DNA from: Boseongicola aestuarii
GTDB taxonomy: Bacteria; Pseudomonadota; Alphaproteobacteria; Rhodobacterales; Rhodobacteraceae
Direction: 5' to 3'
Length of the DNA stretch: 64,000 nucleotides
Assembly: GCF_900184815.1 (NCBI RefSeq)
Contig: NZ_FXXQ01000007.1
Span: 28,501 to 92,500 of the forward strand
Shown: positions 9,427 through 17,542 of the stretch, in pieces
Layout: each line of letters begins with the position of its first letter
Position numbering within the stretch: the stretch's first letter is position 1
The notes under the pieces: model-generated
Seen by the model: only the letters and a program-made list of their open reading frames with translations
Told to the model about the DNA's origin: nothing
The model's database searches: none
Position numbers and translations under genes: made by a program

Positions 9427-9786
9427 TCAGTCGATCATGTCGTTGTAAGCGTCTTCATCCATAAGCGCGTCCAACTGGCTCATGTCTTCGACCTTCATCT
9501 TGAAGAACCAGGCTTCCCCCATGGGATCTTCGTTGACCAGACCCGGATTATCCACCAGCGCGTCATTCACTTCGACGATTTCGCCGTCCACCGGCGCCAC
9601 GATATCAGAAGCCGCCTTGACGCTTTCGATAACGCAGATCTCGTCACCCGTGGCGACCTGCGTTTCGGGTTCCGGCAATTCCACAAACACCACATCCCCA
9701 AGCTGGGTCGAGGCGTGTTCGGTGATTCCAACGACTACCACGTCACCATCAACGCGCAGCCATTCGTGATCTTCAGTATATTTCAT
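9427..9786 (-). CDS. gcvH: Glycine cleavage system H-protein
   Basis: The 119-residue lipoyl carrier shuttles the aminomethyl group between P- and T-proteins. The lipoylated lysine is Lys57 in [13 protein letters not shown], the expected signature. Length is slightly under the usual 125-130 residues. A Shine-Dalgarno GAGGGA precedes the ATG. It lies between gcvT (18 bases upstream) and gcvP (about 60 bases downstream) in the riboswitch-controlled operon. Confidence 0.97.
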   Translation of the reverse strand: MKYTEDHEWLRVDGDVVVVGITEHASTQLGDVVFVELPEPETQVATGDEICVIESVKAASDIVAPVDGEIVEVNDALVDNPGLVNEDPMGEAWFFKMKVEDMSQLDALMDEDAYNDMID

Positions 9787-9804
9787 TGGTCCCTCATAGG
9801 TTCG

Positions 9805-10926
9805 TTAACGTTTGTAATTTGATTGCCTAAACGGCATGTCTGCAACCCTTAGAGGCAGTCTTTTGCCGCGCACTTCACCTTCAAGCACGGTGCCGGTCGT
9901 CGAATAGGCACTGTCGACGTATCCCATCGACACAGGCGCTTGCAGCGTCGGGCCAAACGCCCCGGACGTCACATGGCCAACCTTCTGATCTCCGGCAAAA
10001 ATCTCGGTGCCGGCCCGCATCGGCGCGCGCCCTTCAGGCAACAATCCGACACGCCGCCGAGACGCGCCGTGTTCCAACTCTTTCAGGATACGATCCGCAC
10101 CGGGAAATCCACCTTCCCGCTCGCCACCGCGGCGCCGCGCCTTCTGGATCGCCCATTCCAGAGCCCCTTCAACTGGCGACGTTGTCGTGTCGATGTCCGA
10201 GCCATAAAGGCAAAGTCCGGCCTCAAGCCGCAGCGCATCCCGTGCGCCGAGGCCGATAGGCTCGACCGCATCAAGGGCCACCAAACGCTCGCAGAACCGT
10301 GCCGCATCGACGGACGGCAACGAGATCTCGTAGCCGTCCTCACCGGTATATCCCGATCGCGACACCCAAAGCGTGCTGCCGTCCCAATCGAAGGAGGCGA
10401 CGTCCATGAACTTCATCGCTGCAACGCCGGGAACGAGGCTTGCCAGCGCCGCCTCTGCCTTGGGGCCCTGAAGCGCCACCAGCGCACGATCGGTAATTTG
10501 CTGGATGTCGCAAGTTTCGGACAAATGCGCGCGAAGATGCTCTATATCGGAGTCCTTGCAGGCTGCATTCACCACCAAAAACAGATGATCGCCGCGATTG
10601 GCGACCATCAGGTCGTCAAGGATGCCGCCGTCCTCGTTGGTGAAAAGTGCGTAACGCTGACGTCCTTCGGACAGCGCCAAAAGTGACACGGGAACCAGTG
10701 TCTCCAACGCCAGCGCGGCGTCTTCGACACGTCCGGACTTCGCGCGCAAAATGACCTGACCCATGTGACTGACATCGAACAAACCGGCCGCATCGCGCGT
10801 GTGCAAATGCTCTTTCATCACCCCGGCGGGGTATTGAACCGGCATTTCATAGCCTGCAAACGGCACCATTTTGGCACCTTGAGATACATGAAAATCATAG
10901 AGTTCTGTGCGCTTCAAATCCGACAT
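9805..10926 (-). CDS. gcvT: Aminomethyltransferase, T-protein
   Basis: The 373-residue T-protein transfers the methylene group from aminomethyl-lipoyl-GcvH to tetrahydrofolate and releases ammonia. It starts MSDLKRTELYDFHVSQGAKM, contains the folate-site signature GLFDVSHMGQ near residue 50 and SRSGYTGEDGYEIS near 190. ATG 10926 follows GGGGA; a longer in-frame extension to 10965 lacks support and would run toward the riboswitch. First gene of gcvTHP; the tandem glycine riboswitch lies in its 5' leader about 70 bases upstream. Confidence 0.96.
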   Translation of the reverse strand: MSDLKRTELYDFHVSQGAKMVPFAGYEMPVQYPAGVMKEHLHTRDAAGLFDVSHMGQVILRAKSGRVEDAALALETLVPVSLLALSEGRQRYALFTNEDGGILDDLMVANRGDHLFLVVNAACKDSDIEHLRAHLSETCDIQQITDRALVALQGPKAEAALASLVPGVAAMKFMDVASFDWDGSTLWVSRSGYTGEDGYEISLPSVDAARFCERLVALDAVEPIGLGARDALRLEAGLCLYGSDIDTTTSPVEGALEWAIQKARRRGGEREGGFPGADRILKELEHGASRRRVGLLPEGRAPMRAGTEIFAGDQKVGHVTSGAFGPTLQAPVSMGYVDSAYSTTGTVLEGEVRGKRLPLRVADMPFRQSNYKR

Positions 10927-10994
10927 CGGGTCCCCGTTAACTGCCGGCGTTTTCGCGCCAAGCACCTGCCGGGCAAAAAGCCTTGCCCGTCGGC

Positions 10995-11155
10995 GCCCCC
11001 TCTGTCCTTTCGCCTGAGATCGTTATCCCTTCGGCGCCCCGATATAATCGGGGACTCTCCAGAGTTTTATCGGCGCGGCGGTCCTGTTTGCCTGAGAGTT
11101 TACCGGGGCGGTTGCTCCTTCGGCACCGGGACGAATCCCGAATTCTCCCGTCGCG
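10995..11155 (-). promoter_or_regulatory. Tandem glycine riboswitch upstream of gcvT
   Basis: Read on the minus strand, two consecutive glycine aptamers are visible. Aptamer 1 (about 11153-11078) has GGGAGAAT, then CCGAAGGAGCAA and AAACTCTCAGGCAAA followed by AGGACC. Aptamer 2 (about 11064-10998) has CTCTGGAGAGTCC, CGCCGAAGGGATAA, TCTCAGGCGAAAGGACAGAG. These are the conserved J3/3a and P3b core strings of the gcvT RNA family. The leader precedes gcvT on the same strand, and in this family glycine binding turns on glycine cleavage genes. No promoter was assigned; it should lie between about 11160 and 11240. Confidence 0.95.
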
Positions 11156-11242
11156 TCTGATCTGATCGTTACGTCTCTTTGCGTGTTCTGGCAAGACCTG
11201 CCTTTCAAGTCATCGCGATCTGGCGGATCCGAGTCAGGCGTC

Positions 11243-12634
11243 TCAGCGGCGGTGGTGGAACAATTGGAACAGCCGCGCCTGCCGGGCGAAAGGATCGGCT
11301 GCCTTTTCGCTTGGCGCTTCGCTGGACAGGACTTTTCTAACCAGAAGCAAGGTCACGCAAGCAAAGATGATTCCTCCCACAGTCTGACCGATCAGGATGC
11401 CCTGTGCGCCGAAATAATACCCCCCAAGCAGGACGAACGGGATCGTCCCAAGCGTGTGCCGCCCCCAGTTGATCCAGGTCGAATAGAAAGGATGACCAAG
11501 GTTGTTGAACGCCGCATTGCCGACGAAAATCACGCCATTGAAGAAGAAGGCCAGCGCCAAGGGGCCGCAGAACAGGAACACCAGTTCCTTCGTGATGCCT
11601 TCGGCGTCAAAGAGCGACACGATGGAACCGCGCAGAAAGAACAGAACAGCAGCCACGAACACCACGACAAGCGCGGTAAAGATCATGGCGTCGCGAAACG
11701 CGCCCCGCACACGGTCGTTCTGACGGGCGCCGAAGTTCTGCCCGATGATCGGACCAACCGCGCCGGAAAGCGCAAACAAAACGCCGAAAGCCACCGGGGT
11801 CATCCGGGCGACAATCGCCATGCCAGCAACCGCCGCCTCGCCGAACTCCGCCATCGAGCGCGTCACATAGGCCTGCCCTATCGGTGTGGCCAGCTGCGTC
11901 AGGATGGCAGGCGCGGCTATCGTTGCGACCGGGGGCAAATCGGCGGAAAGGCCGCGCAACGTCGGACGCCGGAAACCGCCATAGTAAAGGATGATCGGCA
12001 GAAGTCCGAAGAAGGCGATCGCCACGCGCGCGGCGACGCTGGCAAGGGCCGCACCCGTTAGTTCAAGGTCCAGCCCGAAAATCAGAATCGGGTCGAGAAC
12101 AGCGTTCACAAGTCCGCCCCAGACCGTCGCCATCATGGCGCGCTTGGCGTCTCCGTGCGCGCGCAAAATAGCGCCGCCCACCATGCCCATCAACAGCAGT
12201 GGCAGGCTGGGAATGATAATCGAAAGATAGGACACGGCCAGGTCCAGCGTCTCGCCGCTGGCCCCCATGAGTCGGGCGAGCCCTTCCAGATTGAGCCAGA
12301 CAACAAAGGCAAAAACCGCCCCGAAAACAACCCCATAGATCAAGGCGTTGGTGGCACGCTGTTGCGCCAGGGCTTCGTCGCCGGATCCGAGGGCGCGCGC
12401 GACCAAAGCACCGGCTGAAATTGCCATGCCGATCCCGAACGACGAGGTGAAGAACAGGATCGCACCGGCATAGCCGACGGCTGCCGCCAGTTCCGCTTTG
12501 CCCAGCATTGAGATGAAAACCATGTCGACGAAATCGACCAGAAACACCGCCATCAGCCCGACTGACGAGGTCAACGACATCACCGTGATGTGACGGAAGA
12601 GATTGCCTTGAAGGAATACAGCGCGTTCGCTCAT
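11243..12634 (-). CDS. MATE-family multidrug/cation exporter
   Basis: A 463-residue integral membrane protein with about 12 hydrophobic segments in two related halves, as in MATE exporters that expel cationic drugs or metabolites using H+ or Na+ gradients. Diagnostic pieces are VDFVDMVFISMLG in the first helix and the mid-protein repeat with TPIGQAYVTRSMAEFG. It lies 64 bases downstream of gltX on the same strand and upstream of the gcv leader. The start ATG overlaps the small palindrome CATAGCTCAGCTATG and has only a weak Shine-Dalgarno sequence. Confidence 0.9.
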   Translation of the reverse strand: MSERAVFLQGNLFRHITVMSLTSSVGLMAVFLVDFVDMVFISMLGKAELAAAVGYAGAILFFTSSFGIGMAISAGALVARALGSGDEALAQQRATNALIYGVVFGAVFAFVVWLNLEGLARLMGASGETLDLAVSYLSIIIPSLPLLLMGMVGGAILRAHGDAKRAMMATVWGGLVNAVLDPILIFGLDLELTGAALASVAARVAIAFFGLLPIILYYGGFRRPTLRGLSADLPPVATIAAPAILTQLATPIGQAYVTRSMAEFGEAAVAGMAIVARMTPVAFGVLFALSGAVGPIIGQNFGARQNDRVRGAFRDAMIFTALVVVFVAAVLFFLRGSIVSLFDAEGITKELVFLFCGPLALAFFFNGVIFVGNAAFNNLGHPFYSTWINWGRHTLGTIPFVLLGGYYFGAQGILIGQTVGGIIFACVTLLLVRKVLSSEAPSEKAADPFARQARLFQLFHHRR

Positions 12635-12698
12635 AGCTCAGCTATGCCGGTTTTGACGGCAAGGCCAACCTCGAAATTTCGGAGCCGTTTGGGTTTTT

Positions 12699-14024
12699 TC
12701 AGTCCAGAGCCGGTTTTTTGAGCAAAAGCGGCATGACGTCCGCCATCTCGGGACCATGCGCCTGACCGGTGATCGCAAGGCGCAAAGGCATGAACAAGCC
12801 GCGGCCCTTTCGACCGGTTTCGGCCTTCACAGCGTTGGTCCAGTCGCTCCATGTCGTCGCGTTGTAGGGCGGATCGCCCAGCATTTCGAAGGCCGTGGCG
12901 ACGAAGGCGCGGTCTTCGTCCGCAACGTCGGCTTTCACCGCGCCCGCGAATACCGGCCACCAGGCGCCCGCTTCGGAGCGCGTCGCGGTATTGCCGCGCA
13001 CCACCGACCAATAGGCTGTGCGCAGGTCGTTCGGAACTCCGGCCTGCTGTAACACATCGTCCACGTCGGACGCCTCCAGGCCATGCACTACGCTGGCCGT
13101 CATCGGCACCAAATCTTCTACGTCAAACTTGGTCGGCGCCGAGCCGAACCGGCCGATATCAAACCCGTCTATCAGATCTTCGTGACTGCTGCGCAGCTCA
13201 ACCGGGTCGGCTGAACCGATCCGCGCCATCAGGCTCAGGATCGCCATCGGCTCGATGCCACGGGCGCGCAAATCGCGCAGCGCAAGCGTGCCAAGACGCT
13301 TGGAAAGCGCCTCGCCCGATGGGCCTGTAAGCAAGGAATGGTGAGCAAATTCAGGAACTTGTCCGCCCAGCGCGCGGATCATCTGAATCTGCGTTGCGGT
13401 GTTCGTTACGTGATCGGAACCACGCACCACATGTGTGATGCCCATGTCGATGTCATCGACAACCGACGCCAGCGTATAGAGAAACTGACCATCATGACGG
13501 ATCAAAACCGGGTCACTGACCGAGGCCGCATCAATCGACACATCGCCCAGAATGCCATCCGTCCAGTCGATACGCTCCTGGTCCAGCTTAAAGCGCCAGA
13601 CACCCGCGCCACGCTCGTTGCGAAGCGCGGTTTTCTCCTCCTCGCTCAGGGACAAAGCGGCTCGGTCATAGACAGGCGGGCGGCCCATATTGAGCAGCTT
13701 TTTGCGTTTCAGGTCCAGCTCGGTCGGGGTCTCCCAAGCCTCATAGAAACGACCCATCGCGCGCAGTTCGTCAGCCGCTTGCGTATAACGATCAAGGCGC
13801 GCGGACTGGCGTTCTTCGCGGTCCCACGTCAGCCCGAGCCACTCGAGATCTTCGCGGATGGCGTCAGCGTATTCTACTTTCGAACGCTCGGGGTCGGTAT
13901 CGTCCAAACGCAAAATGAACTCGCCGCCGGCCTTGCGGGCAATAACCCAGTTGAAAAGAGCCGCGCGCAAGTTGCCTACGTGCAGGTAACCGGTCGGTGA
14001 TGGGGCGAAGCGGGTAACGGTCAT
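12699..14024 (-). CDS. gltX: Glutamyl-tRNA synthetase
   Basis: A 441-residue class I aminoacyl-tRNA synthetase. The HIGH-box variant is in FAPSPTGYLHVGNLRAALFN (residues about 5-24) and the KMSKS-equivalent is ALSKRLGTL near residue 240. ATG 14024 is chosen because CAGGAGA lies just upstream and it gives the usual MTVTRFAPSP start; a longer frame to 14093 is unsupported. Alphaproteobacteria often carry two GltX paralogues, one discriminating and one acting on tRNA-Gln for the amidotransferase route; which one this is cannot be settled here. Confidence 0.95.
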   Translation of the reverse strand: MTVTRFAPSPTGYLHVGNLRAALFNWVIARKAGGEFILRLDDTDPERSKVEYADAIREDLEWLGLTWDREERQSARLDRYTQAADELRAMGRFYEAWETPTELDLKRKKLLNMGRPPVYDRAALSLSEEEKTALRNERGAGVWRFKLDQERIDWTDGILGDVSIDAASVSDPVLIRHDGQFLYTLASVVDDIDMGITHVVRGSDHVTNTATQIQMIRALGGQVPEFAHHSLLTGPSGEALSKRLGTLALRDLRARGIEPMAILSLMARIGSADPVELRSSHEDLIDGFDIGRFGSAPTKFDVEDLVPMTASVVHGLEASDVDDVLQQAGVPNDLRTAYWSVVRGNTATRSEAGAWWPVFAGAVKADVADEDRAFVATAFEMLGDPPYNATTWSDWTNAVKAETGRKGRGLFMPLRLAITGQAHGPEMADVMPLLLKKPALD

Positions 14025-14076
14025 GAGTGTCTCCTGATCGGGCGACGCTCTTTCATACAGAGCCGGTTTTGTCCAT

Positions 14077-14490
14077 ATGGAAGGCATGAGCAATCACAAT
14101 GACCTTCCCCCAGATCTGGCTGAAATCGAGGCGCTTGCACGCGCGGCGATGGCGACCTTGCCTGTGGCGTTCAAAGCCGAGGCCGAAAAAGTCGTTTTGC
14201 AGATCGAGGATCTTGCAAGTGACGCGATGCTGACGGACCTCGAAATCGCCGACCCGTTTACTCTGACCGGGCTTTATGACGGCGTGCCGTTGACCGAAAA
14301 GTCAGTGTCGGATCAAACCGTGAAGCCGGATGCCATCTGGCTCTTTCGCCGCGCCATTCTCGATGAATGGATCGAACGCGGCGACGTCAGCCTGGCGGCA
14401 CTGGTTGCGCATGTTTACGTGCATGAACTGGCGCATCACTTTGGCTGGTCGGATGAGGATATCGCGTCGATTGATGAATGGTGGACCTGA
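14077..14490 (+). CDS. Minimal zincin-type metallopeptidase (DUF1025-like)
   Basis: A roughly 134-137-residue protein of the small predicted metallopeptidase family. Its zinc motif HELAHHFGWSDEDI (HExxH near residue 117) lies close to the C-terminus, as in this group. An ATG at 14086 (three residues shorter) is an alternative; GGAAGG is very near it. Divergent from gltX, with about 50 bases between the two starts. The physiological substrate is unknown; many relatives are annotated only as possible zinc peptidases. Confidence 0.8.
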   Translation: MEGMSNHNDLPPDLAEIEALARAAMATLPVAFKAEAEKVVLQIEDLASDAMLTDLEIADPFTLTGLYDGVPLTEKSVSDQTVKPDAIWLFRRAILDEWIERGDVSLAALVAHVYVHELAHHFGWSDEDIASIDEWWT

Positions 14491-14616
14491 GTACGCAGGT
14501 TTTTGATATCTCCTCGCCAGTCTACCTTCATAGGTGATGAATTTCGTTAACCAACCGTCCGGACGCGGAGAACGCGTTTTGGGCTTGCGATGATTGCGCT
14601 AACGCGGCATCAACGA

Positions 14617-14637
14617 CCCTCGAAAAGTCTGCGAGGG
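14617..14637 (+). promoter_or_regulatory. Small hairpin covering the pfkB-type kinase ribosome-binding site
   Basis: CCCTCG (14617-14622) pairs with CGAGGG (14632-14637) across a nine-base loop. The 3' arm contains GAGGG, the apparent Shine-Dalgarno sequence, eight bases before ATG 14646. The stem could lower translation initiation; there is no evidence of a ligand. Confidence 0.35.
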
Positions 14638-14645
14638 CCCCGCAC

Positions 14646-15596
14646 ATGAAATCGCATATTCTGACGATCACCCTGAACCCGACGGTCGACTTCTGCACGA
14701 CCGCACCGCACATTGAGCCGGGTCCGAAACTGCGGTGCACAGACCCTCAGATTGACCCCGGCGGCGGCGGGATCAACGTGGCGCGTGCAGTGAAATTGCT
14801 CGGCGGGCAAGCGACCGCGCTTGTTGCGATCGGCGGGGCGACTGGCGCCCATCTTCTGCAGTTGCTGGCACTGGAAGGCGTGCCGACGGTGGCCTTTCAA
14901 GGCCCCGGAGAAACCCGGCAATCCATGAGCGTGATCGATCAGGCAACCGGCGAACAATACCGCTTTGTGATGCCCGGTCCGGTCTGGCGCGAGGATGATG
15001 TTCCGCGGGCCTTGAACTCAGTCGATCAGGCAACCGGTGAAGACTCGCTGGTGGTTCTCTCCGGCAGCCAACCCCCTGGCGTTGCAAAGGATTTCCCTTC
15101 GATTCTGGCAAGCCACGTCAAGGGACGTGCGGCCAGGCTCATCGTGGACACCTCGGGACCGGCGCTGTTCCATCTGGCTGAAAAACCACGTGAAGCACTG
15201 CACGTCTTACGCATGGATGGCCCGGAAGGAGAAGAGCTGGCGGGGCGTCCTTTGCCGACCCGTGAAGACACCGCTGACTTCGCGCAATCTCTGGTGCGGG
15301 CGGGTGTCGCGCGGATCATCATCGTGGCCCGCGGGGCTGATGGTTCGGTGTTGGCAAGCGAAGATGGTAGCTGGCATTCGGTCGGGCCAACCGTGCCAGT
15401 GATCTCGAAAGTCGGTGCCGGCGACAGCTTCGTCGGCGCCTTTACTTTGGCGCTTGCTGGCAACGAACCCGTCGAGGAATGCTTGCGGTGGGGCGTGGCT
15501 GCGGCGAGCGCTGCGGTCATGACCGAGGCAACGCGTCTTTGCGACCGGGAAATCACCACAAAACTTCTGAAAGATTGCACAGTTACAAAGCTTTAG
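14646..15596 (+). CDS. PfkB-family carbohydrate kinase (phosphofructokinase-2-like)
   Basis: A 316-residue sugar kinase of the ribokinase/PfkB family. Motif 1 is DPGGGGINVARAVKLLGG (about residue 40) and motif 2, with the catalytic Asp, is KVGAGDSFVGAFTLALA (about residue 255). The start LTITLNPTVDF is typical of the 1-phosphofructokinase / 6-phosphofructokinase II / tagatose-6-phosphate kinase branch. It stands alone on the plus strand and converges with nadE. It could phosphorylate fructose-6-phosphate or fructose-1-phosphate; the exact substrate is not determined. Confidence 0.85.
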   Translation: MKSHILTITLNPTVDFCTTAPHIEPGPKLRCTDPQIDPGGGGINVARAVKLLGGQATALVAIGGATGAHLLQLLALEGVPTVAFQGPGETRQSMSVIDQATGEQYRFVMPGPVWREDDVPRALNSVDQATGEDSLVVLSGSQPPGVAKDFPSILASHVKGRAARLIVDTSGPALFHLAEKPREALHVLRMDGPEGEELAGRPLPTREDTADFAQSLVRAGVARIIIVARGADGSVLASEDGSWHSVGPTVPVISKVGAGDSFVGAFTLALAGNEPVEECLRWGVAAASAAVMTEATRLCDREITTKLLKDCTVTKL

Positions 15597-15644
15597 AGCG
15601 CGTAATTGAGCAATTTAATGGCCAGTGTTTCCGTCGGAATCCAG

Positions 15645-15688
15645 ATGTCGGTACAACGTCGGTATCGCGTCGGTATTGCGTCGGTGCG
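15645..15688. repeat. Four-copy 11-bp phased tandem repeat (unit RYGTCGGTAYN)
   Basis: Four adjacent 11-mers begin at 15645, 15656, 15667 and 15678, each with GTCGGT at the same offset. This is the reverse complement of the unit at 3212-3255, also four copies. It lies in the 160-base gap between the convergent kinase and nadE genes, where nothing else was recognised except a degenerate extra CCGTCGGAAT at 15631. Confidence 0.85.
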
Positions 15689-15756
15689 ACCGCGCGCTCA
15701 GGTAGGAGTCGATTAACAAAGCGTTCGCAGGAATTAACCTTTGTGAACGCGTGTTC

Positions 15757-17415
15757 TCAGCTTGGATCGCGCCAACGGTTGACGATCGGATAGCGACGGT
15801 CGAGCCAAAACGACCGCATTGTAAGTCGTGCTCCGGGCGCGGATTGAAAGCGTTTATATTCGGCGAGATAGACGAGGTGTTCGATCTTTTTCACCATCGC
15901 CCTGTCATACCCTTTCGCCACGATATCCGCGACCGAGGCTTCGTTGTCGATCAACTCCTCAAGGACAACGTCCAGCACGTCGTATGGCGGCAGACTGTCG
16001 CTGTCTTTCTGGTCTTCGCGCAATTCGGCGGTCGGCGGTTTGTCGATCACGCGCGGCGGGATGACTTCGCCCGCCGGACCTTTCATCCAGTCGCGGTGGT
16101 TCGCATTGCGCCAACGACACGTCTCGAAGACACGCATCTTGTAGAGATCCTTGATCGGATTATAGCCGCCCGCCATATCGCCATAAATCGTGGCATACCC
16201 GACCGCGACTTCAGACTTGTTGCCCGTCGTCAGCAACATCTCGCCGTGCTTGTTCGAAATCGCCATCAAGATGACGCCGCGAAGGCGCGACTGGATGTTC
16301 TCTTCCGTCAGCCCAGGTTCGGTGCCTTCGAAGACTCCCTCCAGAGTATGGTTAACGGCCTGTACAGGATCCTTAATAGAGACCGTGTCGAGCCGTGTTC
16401 CAAGACGGCGCGCGACTTCGCCCGCGTCATCCAGCGATGCCTGCGAGGTATACTTCGACGGCAGCATGACGCAGCGGACATTTTCGGGTCCAAGCGCATC
16501 AGCGGCGATCGTCGCGACGATCGCGGAATCGATGCCACCCGACAGTCCGAGCAGCGCTTTGGTAAAGCCGGTCTTGCGAAAATAATCCCGCAAGGATTCG
16601 ACCATCACGCGGTAATCCTGCTCCCACTCGTTCGGAAACTGTGCGATGGCGCCAGGCATCGCGCGCCAGCCTTCCGGGGTCTCTTCGAAATCGACGTGCG
16701 CGATCGTTTCGTCGAACGCAGGCAAGCGCATCGCAAGCGCCCCGCCGGGGTTCAAAATGAAGCTTCCGCCGTCAAATACCTGATCATCCTGGCCGCCGGT
16801 CATATTAAGGTAGATTAACGGCAGGCCGGTTTCGACCACCCGTGACACCATCTGGTTAAGCCGCGTTTCATACTTGTTTCGATAGTAGGGGGAGCCGTTC
16901 GGCACGAGCAGAATCTCGGCGCCACTTTCACCCAGAGCTTCGGACACATCCTCGTGCCAGGCGTCCTCGCAAATGGGTGTTCCAACACGCAGAATTCCCA
17001 GATCATATGGTCCTGAAATGGGGCCGGGTTCATATAGACGCACCTCGTCAAAGACGGTCTCATTGGGCAGGTGATGCTTCAAGACCTGACGCACCAGCCG
17101 CCCGGACTTCAGGACATGATAGGCATTGAATAACTTGCCGCCCTGCAGCAAGGGACCGCCAATTCCAAGCGCCGGACCATCTGCAGTTTCGGCCCTCAAG
17201 GCGTCGAGATGCGCCATTGCATCGCGGGCAAACGCCGGTTTCATCACAAGATCTTGAGTGTTGTACCCGGTAATGAACATCTCTGGCAGCGCCACGAAGT
17301 CGGCCCCCGCCGCACGACCTTCTTCCCACGCAGCCAATGCCTTAGCCTTGTTTCCAGCCAAATCTCCGACTGTCGGGTTCAATTGCCCGAGCGTGATACG
17401 GAAGCGGTTTGTCAT
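15757..17415 (-). CDS. nadE: Glutamine-dependent NAD+ synthetase
   Basis: A 552-residue two-domain enzyme that amidates nicotinic acid adenine dinucleotide to NAD+ using glutamine. The N-terminal nitrilase domain shows the Glu-Lys-Cys triad: FVALPEMFITGYN (about residue 45), VLKHHLPNETVFDE (about 110) and GTPICEDAWHED (about 145). The C-terminal ATP-pyrophosphatase domain begins at about residue 270 with the P-loop LGLSGGIDSAI and includes STTGNKSE-like LTTGNKSEVAVGY. Length matches the long glutamine-dependent form. Minus strand, divergent from the MORN gene. Confidence 0.95.
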   Translation of the reverse strand: MTNRFRITLGQLNPTVGDLAGNKAKALAAWEEGRAAGADFVALPEMFITGYNTQDLVMKPAFARDAMAHLDALRAETADGPALGIGGPLLQGGKLFNAYHVLKSGRLVRQVLKHHLPNETVFDEVRLYEPGPISGPYDLGILRVGTPICEDAWHEDVSEALGESGAEILLVPNGSPYYRNKYETRLNQMVSRVVETGLPLIYLNMTGGQDDQVFDGGSFILNPGGALAMRLPAFDETIAHVDFEETPEGWRAMPGAIAQFPNEWEQDYRVMVESLRDYFRKTGFTKALLGLSGGIDSAIVATIAADALGPENVRCVMLPSKYTSQASLDDAGEVARRLGTRLDTVSIKDPVQAVNHTLEGVFEGTEPGLTEENIQSRLRGVILMAISNKHGEMLLTTGNKSEVAVGYATIYGDMAGGYNPIKDLYKMRVFETCRWRNANHRDWMKGPAGEVIPPRVIDKPPTAELREDQKDSDSLPPYDVLDVVLEELIDNEASVADIVAKGYDRAMVKKIEHLVYLAEYKRFQSAPGARLTMRSFWLDRRYPIVNRWRDPS

Positions 17416-17542
17416 GCGCAGTCTCCATGCCCAAAGCGTGTCTTAGCAGAGATGTGCCGAAGGGAAAGGGTTGGCGCGTGGGAAAAGCGTTGCGAGCGAC
17501 GGGTCGCTCCACTAGATTTAGTGAACCGAGCGCATAAAAAGA

